From Rhodococcus rhodochrous (GTDB lineage Bacteria; Actinomycetota; Actinomycetes; Mycobacteriales; Mycobacteriaceae), in the NCBI RefSeq assembly GCF_014854695.1, contig NZ_CP027557.1, forward strand, positions 4,092,001-4,156,000: a stretch of 64,000 nt of DNA. The letters run 5' to 3'. The translations under genes and the position numbers were made by a program. Below are positions 60,514 to 64,000 of the stretch, piece by piece (the first letter of the stretch is position 1; each line of letters starts with the position of its first letter). The notes under the pieces were generated by a model. It was not told the DNA's origin and did not search any database. It saw nothing but the letters and a program-made list of their open reading frames with translations.

Positions 60514-60578
60514 TCACCACCGCGAAGTTCGGGCTCCGCAGTCACCACCGCGAAGCTCGGGCTCCGCAGTCACCACCG
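60514..60578. repeat. 28-bp tandem duplication at the DUF2516 3' end
   Basis: 60514-60541 and 60542-60569 differ at one base; the first nine bases of a third copy (60570-60578) include the stop codon of the DUF2516 gene. The unit opens TCACCACCG and ends CTCCGCAG. The duplication thus abuts the stop codon exactly. Confidence 0.88.
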
Positions 60579-60863
60579 ACGGCGTTGAACCTCCTCGACC
60601 CGCGGGCGGACGTCCACGAGGTACACGCACACCGCGACAACCGCGATGATCCCGAGCAGACCCACCGCGCCGAAGACGACGAGGACGAGCAGCGCGGCCA
60701 CGAGGATGCCGAGCCAGACCGGCTTGGTCAGCTTGTCGACGGCCGGAAACGCCTCGGCGGGCTGGCGCACGACGTGGAACAACGCGAATCCCGCCCCGGC
60801 GATGGCGATGATCTGCAGCGCGAGGATGATCAGACCGGCAAGTGAATCGACATTCGTCACCAC
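60570..60863 (-). CDS. DUF2516 membrane protein (Rv0476-like)
   Basis: 97 residues from GTG 60863 (a second GTG follows). Two or three hydrophobic helices are visible: LAGLIILALQIIAIAGAGFALFHVV, PVWLGILVAALLVLVVFGAVGLLGII and AVVAVCVYLVD. DUF2516 proteins are found beside hbhA in mycobacteria and have no known function. A hairpin separates it from hbhA upstream. Its 3' end is in a 28-base tandem duplication. Confidence 0.85.
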   Translation of the reverse strand: MVTNVDSLAGLIILALQIIAIAGAGFALFHVVRQPAEAFPAVDKLTKPVWLGILVAALLVLVVFGAVGLLGIIAVVAVCVYLVDVRPRVEEVQRRRW

Positions 60864-60877
60864 CCCAGTCTACGAGA

Positions 60878-60911
60878 ATCGGCCCCCGTGCGAGTTTGCA
60901 CGAGGGCCGAT
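60878..60911 (-). terminator. Hairpin downstream of hbhA
   Basis: A 14-bp stem with one mismatch (60878-60891 and 60898-60911), loop of six bases, 13 bases after the hbhA stop codon. Outer arms read ATCGGCCC and GGGCCGAT. Confidence 0.7.
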
Positions 60912-60924
60912 CGATCGCTGCAGG

Positions 60925-61851
60925 TCAGGAACCGCTGGTCTTGCGCGGCGCTGCCTTCTTGGCAGGGGCCTTCTTGGCCGGAGTCTTCGCCGGAGTCTTG
61001 GCAGCGGCCTTGGCCGGAGCCTTCGCGGCGGGCGTCTCGGCAACCGTCTTGGCCGGCATCTTCGCGGGGGTCTTGGCCGGAGCCTTCTTGGCCGGAGCCT
61101 TGGCCGGGGTGACCTCGACCGGCTCGACCGGGGTGGCCACCGACTCGACCTTCTCCGCAGCCTTGTCGGCCGCCTCGCGGACCTCGCCGCGGGCCGACTC
61201 GACCCGTCCGGCGGTCTCGGAGCCCGTCGCCTCGGCACGCTCACCGAGCTCGACGACGCGCTCGGCAGCCTTGTCGCCGGCGTCGGACACGGCCTCGCTC
61301 ACCTCATCGCTCGCCTCGGAGATGCGGCCGGCTGCGCGACCCGCGAGCTTCGCGGCCTGCTCACCGACCTCGCGGGTCCGGCGGGCCACCGTCCCGAGTG
61401 CTTCCTCGGTGAGGTCGGCGGCGTCGCCGAGTACGGCTTCGGCGCGACCGAGGCCGTCCTCGAGGGCCGGCTGGGAACGCAGACGCTCGATGGTCTCCTC
61501 ACCGCGCTCGGCGAGAGCGGTGTAGAGGTCGGAGGCGACCTTCAGGTACGCCTCGGCGACCTTACGCAGCTCCTCGGCACTGAAACGCTCGCGCAGGTCC
61601 GCGATCTCCTCGGGCAGCTCGGCCGGGAGTTCGGCGAGACGCTCGCGGAGGGACTCGACGGTCTCGGTGAGATCGGCGGGCAGGGTCGCGAAGCGGTCGC
61701 GGGCGGTCTCGACCCGCTCGGCCACCTCGTTGCGGTTGGTCTCCGCACGTCGGCGCGCCTGGGCCACGAGGTCGGCGACGGCCTGGACGACGGCGTCGCC
61801 GGCACCGACCGCGGCGTAGAGGGAGGTACGGATGCTGGTGGGATCGGTCAT
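60925..61851 (-). CDS. hbhA: Heparin-binding haemagglutinin HbhA homologue
   Basis: 308 residues, longer than mycobacterial HbhA (about 199). Residues 1-225 are almost all helix with heptad-like coiled-coil stretches (VESLRERLAELPAELPEEIADLRERF, RRTREVGEQAAKLAGRAAGRISEAS). The C-terminal 70 residues are Lys/Ala/Pro repeats (PAKAPAKKAPAKTPAK), the basic tail that binds heparan sulfate in M. tuberculosis and resembles histone H1. There is no signal peptide, as in known HbhA, which reaches the surface by an unknown path and also binds lipid inclusions. It overlaps the XRE regulator gene by ATGA. Confidence 0.9.
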   Translation of the reverse strand: MTDPTSIRTSLYAAVGAGDAVVQAVADLVAQARRRAETNRNEVAERVETARDRFATLPADLTETVESLRERLAELPAELPEEIADLRERFSAEELRKVAEAYLKVASDLYTALAERGEETIERLRSQPALEDGLGRAEAVLGDAADLTEEALGTVARRTREVGEQAAKLAGRAAGRISEASDEVSEAVSDAGDKAAERVVELGERAEATGSETAGRVESARGEVREAADKAAEKVESVATPVEPVEVTPAKAPAKKAPAKTPAKMPAKTVAETPAAKAPAKAAAKTPAKTPAKKAPAKKAAPRKTSGS

Positions 61852-62324
61852 GAAGATTTCTCCTCGTCGAAGTCTGTCGGGTGGTCGGGCCGGGCATCGC
61901 CGGTGTTCTGCTGGTTCTCCCGGCAGAACGAGTCGTAGATGTCGAGCAGGACCTGCTTCTGCCGCTCGGTGAGAACGGTGTCGACGAGCACCGCATCGCG
62001 CACGGCGCTCTCCGCTCGATGCTCGAGGATCCCCGCTCGTACGTAGAGAACCTCGGCCGAGAGCCGCAACCCCTTGGCGATCTGGGCGAGCACTTCCGCG
62101 GACGGCTTGCGCAGGCCCCGTTCGATCTGGCTCAGGTACGGGTTGCTGACACCGGCCAGTTGCGACAACTGCCGGAGCGAGACCTGTGCGGCCTCGCGCT
62201 GCGACCGGATGAAGGCGCCGATGTCCTGGGCGGCGTTGTTGACCACCCGGGCGGCGATATCCCCCGGTCCGGCGCTGTCGTCCGGCGTGTCCGAGCCCTC
62301 GATCGGATCTGGTTCCGTGGACAC
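61848..62324 (-). CDS. XRE-family regulator upstream of hbhA (Rv0474-like)
   Basis: About 158 residues. I chose GTG 62324 because TAGAGT ends seven bases before it; another GTG three codons earlier overlaps that element. The Cro-like HTH is at residues about 35-90: IGAFIRSQREAAQVSLRQLSQLAGVSNPYLSQIERGLRKPSAEVLAQIAKGL. A C-terminal tail of about 70 residues (AVLVDTVLTERQKQVLLDIYDSFCREN) may dimerise or bind a partner. It is co-translated with hbhA, so it most likely controls that gene and itself through the palindrome at its promoter. Confidence 0.88.
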   Translation of the reverse strand: MSTEPDPIEGSDTPDDSAGPGDIAARVVNNAAQDIGAFIRSQREAAQVSLRQLSQLAGVSNPYLSQIERGLRKPSAEVLAQIAKGLRLSAEVLYVRAGILEHRAESAVRDAVLVDTVLTERQKQVLLDIYDSFCRENQQNTGDARPDHPTDFDEEKSS

Positions 62325-62331
62325 ACCGACC

Positions 62332-62375
62332 ACTCTACGGACAAGTGCTAGCTACAGCAAGCACTCTGCTAGCAC
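62332..62375 (-). promoter_or_regulatory. Leaderless XRE-hbhA promoter with GTGCTAGC palindrome
   Basis: Minus strand: -35 TTGCTG (62360-62355), 17-base spacer, -10 TAGAGT (62337-62332), then seven bases to GTG 62324. GTGCTAGC (62345-62352) lies in the spacer and its complement GCTAGCAC (62368-62375) just upstream of the -35, with a nested AGTGCT/AGCACT pair (62344-62349 and 62360-62365). The XRE protein encoded downstream is the likely ligand. Confidence 0.65.
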
Positions 62376-62385
62376 GTGACCGTCG

Positions 62386-63648
62386 TCACGCGAACAGCAA
62401 CTCCGACACCGTGTAGATCGTCAACCCGGCGAGCGAACCGACCACCGTGCCGTTGATGCGGATGAACTGCAGGTCGCGCCCCACGGCGAGCTCGATCTTG
62501 CGGCTGGCCTCCTCGGCGTCCCAGCGCTCGACGGTCTCGCGGATGACGGAGGTGATCTCGTCGGCGTAGTTGGACGCGACGAAGCGCACCGCGTCGAGCA
62601 GCCAGCCGTCGATCTTGGTGCGCAGCTCGGCGTCCTCACGCACCCGGATGCCGAACGCCATGACGTTCTCCGCGATCTTCGTGCGCAGGGTGCTGTTCGG
62701 GTCGTCCACCGAGTCGAGGATCATCCGCTTGGCCGTCCGCCAGGTCGCCGCGGCAAGGCCGGTGATCTCGTCGCGGCCCATGATCTCGGCCTTGACCTTC
62801 TCCGCCTTGGCAATGGTCACGGGATCGTTCTGCAGGTCGCGGGCATAGTCGGCGAGGAACTTGTTGACCGCGAGGCGCACCTCGTGGTCGGGATTCGACC
62901 GCACCTTCCACGTGAACTCCACGAGTTCGCGGTGGATCTTCTCGCCGAGCAGCAGGTCGACGAACTTCGGCGACCACGACGGCGAGTCGCGGCTGATCAC
63001 GCGGTCGATGGTCTCCTGGCTCCCGAGCGCCCACTGGTGCGCGCGTTCGGCGAGCATGTCGACGAGCGGCAGGTGGCGGTTCTCGGCGAGGAGTTCGGTG
63101 AGGACACGCCCGATGGGCGGTCCCCATTCCGGTTCGGCGATCCGCTTGACGATGGTGTGGTCGATGATCTGCTGGATGTCGTCCTCCCGCAGGATTCCGA
63201 CCACACCGCGCAGGACCGTCGACGTCTCCTTGGCCACGCGCTGGGCGTTCTCAGGTTCGGCGAGCCAGGTACCGACCCGCAACGGGATCTGCGCCGACTC
63301 GACCTTGGCCGACACCACCTCCGGTGCGAGGAAGTTGTTGCCGACGAACGAGCTCAGGTTGGCGCCGAGCTGGTCCTTCTTCCGCTTGATGATCGCCGTG
63401 TGCGGGATCGGTATCCGCAGTGGGTGCCGGAACAGGGCGGTCACGGCGAACCAGTCGGCGAGCGCGCCGACCATGCCGGCCTCGGAGGCCGCGCGCACGT
63501 AACCCACCCATGCACCGGCGCCGCGGGTTTCCTGCCAGCGGCAGAAGAGATAGATGATCGCGGCGGCGACGAGGAAGCCGGTCGCGACCGCCTTCATACG
63601 GCGGAGTTCTCGGCGTTTGATCTCGTCGTCGGTCGTCAGGAGCTGCAC
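62386..63648 (-). CDS. DUF445 membrane-associated protein
   Basis: 420 residues from GTG 63648. An N-terminal helix (MKAVATGFLVAAAIIYLFCRW) is followed by the DUF445 block AASEAGMVGALADWFAVTALFRHPLRIPIPHTAIIKRKKDQLGANLSSFVGNNFL and a long helical body; a last hydrophobic helix (VVGSLAGLTIYTVSELLFA) closes it. The family is related to YheB/YjiN and of unknown function, possibly bridging or curving membranes. Length is normal. It is divergent from the TetR gene at the window end, with 105 bases between; the frame extending upstream of 63648 is not used. Confidence 0.87.
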   Translation of the reverse strand: MQLLTTDDEIKRRELRRMKAVATGFLVAAAIIYLFCRWQETRGAGAWVGYVRAASEAGMVGALADWFAVTALFRHPLRIPIPHTAIIKRKKDQLGANLSSFVGNNFLAPEVVSAKVESAQIPLRVGTWLAEPENAQRVAKETSTVLRGVVGILREDDIQQIIDHTIVKRIAEPEWGPPIGRVLTELLAENRHLPLVDMLAERAHQWALGSQETIDRVISRDSPSWSPKFVDLLLGEKIHRELVEFTWKVRSNPDHEVRLAVNKFLADYARDLQNDPVTIAKAEKVKAEIMGRDEITGLAAATWRTAKRMILDSVDDPNSTLRTKIAENVMAFGIRVREDAELRTKIDGWLLDAVRFVASNYADEITSVIRETVERWDAEEASRKIELAVGRDLQFIRINGTVVGSLAGLTIYTVSELLFA

Positions 63649-63753
63649 CCGATCGATTGTGCCGAAAGTCGGCACTCGGCGGACGGATCGCCCTCGAGTT
63701 CTGAAGGACGGGAGGCCGGATCGTAGACTGAGCCGACGATCGAAACCGAACGG

Positions 63754-64000
63754 ATGTGCCACACAGTGTCCAGCAGACCGCAGACGACTTCGAACCCGAC
63801 CTCGAGCGAGGCCGCCCCGCCCGTGAAGCAGGACGGCCGCAAACGGCGCTGGCACGAGCACAAGATCGCCCGCCGGGAAGAGCTCGTGGACGGCACCATC
63901 AACGCGATCCGCTCGCGCGGCCACGAGATCGGTATGGACGAGATCGCCGCCGAGATCGGCGTGTCGAAGACGGTGCTCTACCGCTACTTCACCGACAAGA
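63754..64000 (+). CDS. TetR-family regulator, 5' part (cut by window end)
   Basis: The open frame runs from ATG 63754 (or GTG 63766) to the last base; about 82 codons are visible. After a polar head (SSRPQTTSNPTSSEAAPP) and basic KQDGRKRRWHEHKIARREELVDGTINAIRSRGHEIG comes the HTH, MDEIAAEIGVSKTVLYRYFTDK, a textbook TetR recognition helix. The ligand domain lies outside the window. In M. tuberculosis, Rv0472c occupies this place. It is divergent from DUF445, a possible target. Confidence 0.9.
   Translation, partial: MCHTVSSRPQTTSNPTSSEAAPPVKQDGRKRRWHEHKIARREELVDGTINAIRSRGHEIGMDEIAAEIGVSKTVLYRYFTDK

Overview
The window is GC-rich, gene-dense DNA from a mycolic-acid-producing actinobacterium, most likely a Rhodococcus or a close relative. 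The evidence is high GC in third codon positions, frequent GTG starts, overlapping ATGA and GTGA gene junctions, many candidate leaderless promoters, mycothiol (mshA), SenX3-RegX3, an Rpf and an HbhA homologue. From menA at the left edge to a TetR gene at the right edge, gene order largely follows the M. tuberculosis Rv0534c-Rv0472c block as I remember it, with Rhodococcus-specific insertions. No insertion sequence, prophage, CRISPR array, tRNA or rRNA was seen. This is core chromosome with small accessory pieces.

Layout. 1-5.1 kb: end of menA, a holin-like membrane protein, a QLxDG-repeat membrane protein, an autoregulated-looking HTH/Clp-N pair, a cysteine desulfhydrase (Cds1-like) operon and a BldC-like regulator. 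5.2-12.3 kb: an EspI-like ParA ATPase, then the system II cytochrome c maturation cluster (ccsB, resB, ccdA, resA), a histidine phosphatase and hemL, mostly with overlapping ends. 12.4-14.4 kb: an acyl-CoA oxidase-like enzyme. 14.3-21.6 kb: rex-hemA-hemC-hemD, then hemB and small membrane proteins. A Rex operator covers the -35 region of the rex-hem promoter, linking NADH/NAD+ state to haem supply, which suits the nearby cytochrome c genes.

21.8-35.4 kb: a glutaredoxin-like protein, SerB1-like HAD phosphatase, acyltransferase, epimerase, the tiny bTHX/AURKAIP1-type ribosomal protein, an excisionase-like HTH protein, proC, a thioesterase/MerR pair, a sugar isomerase, a low-complexity membrane protein, Ppx, an Rv0495c-like protein and the RegX3-SenX3 system. 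35.6-47.9 kb: gpmA, a Tat-exported FAD oxidoreductase, an acyl-CoA synthetase with a perfect CRP-type site, an Rpf with a long structured leader, YbjN-mshA-hydrolase, an MFS transporter, a tocopherol-cyclase-like protein and a ROK regulator. The ROK gene is preceded by a leaderless polycysteine mini-ORF.

47.9-64 kb: TetR and an SDR enzyme, a DUF2804 protein, murB, two DUF2505 proteins, methyltransferases, a solitary AbiEi-like protein, a DUF2993 protein, deoC, a GNAT enzyme, purU, an AurF-like diiron oxygenase with a hydrolase, DUF2516, hbhA with its XRE regulator, DUF445 and the start of a TetR gene.

The most interesting signals are regulatory: the polycysteine leaderless mini-ORF with an overlapping hairpin (about 47.73-47.88 kb), the double GTCAA-N6-TTGAC operator on the HTH/Clp-N promoter, the Rex and CRP sites, the palindrome-flanked hbhA promoter and the structured rpf leader. 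A recurring structural theme is short tandem duplications of 23-29 bp placed at gene 3' ends.
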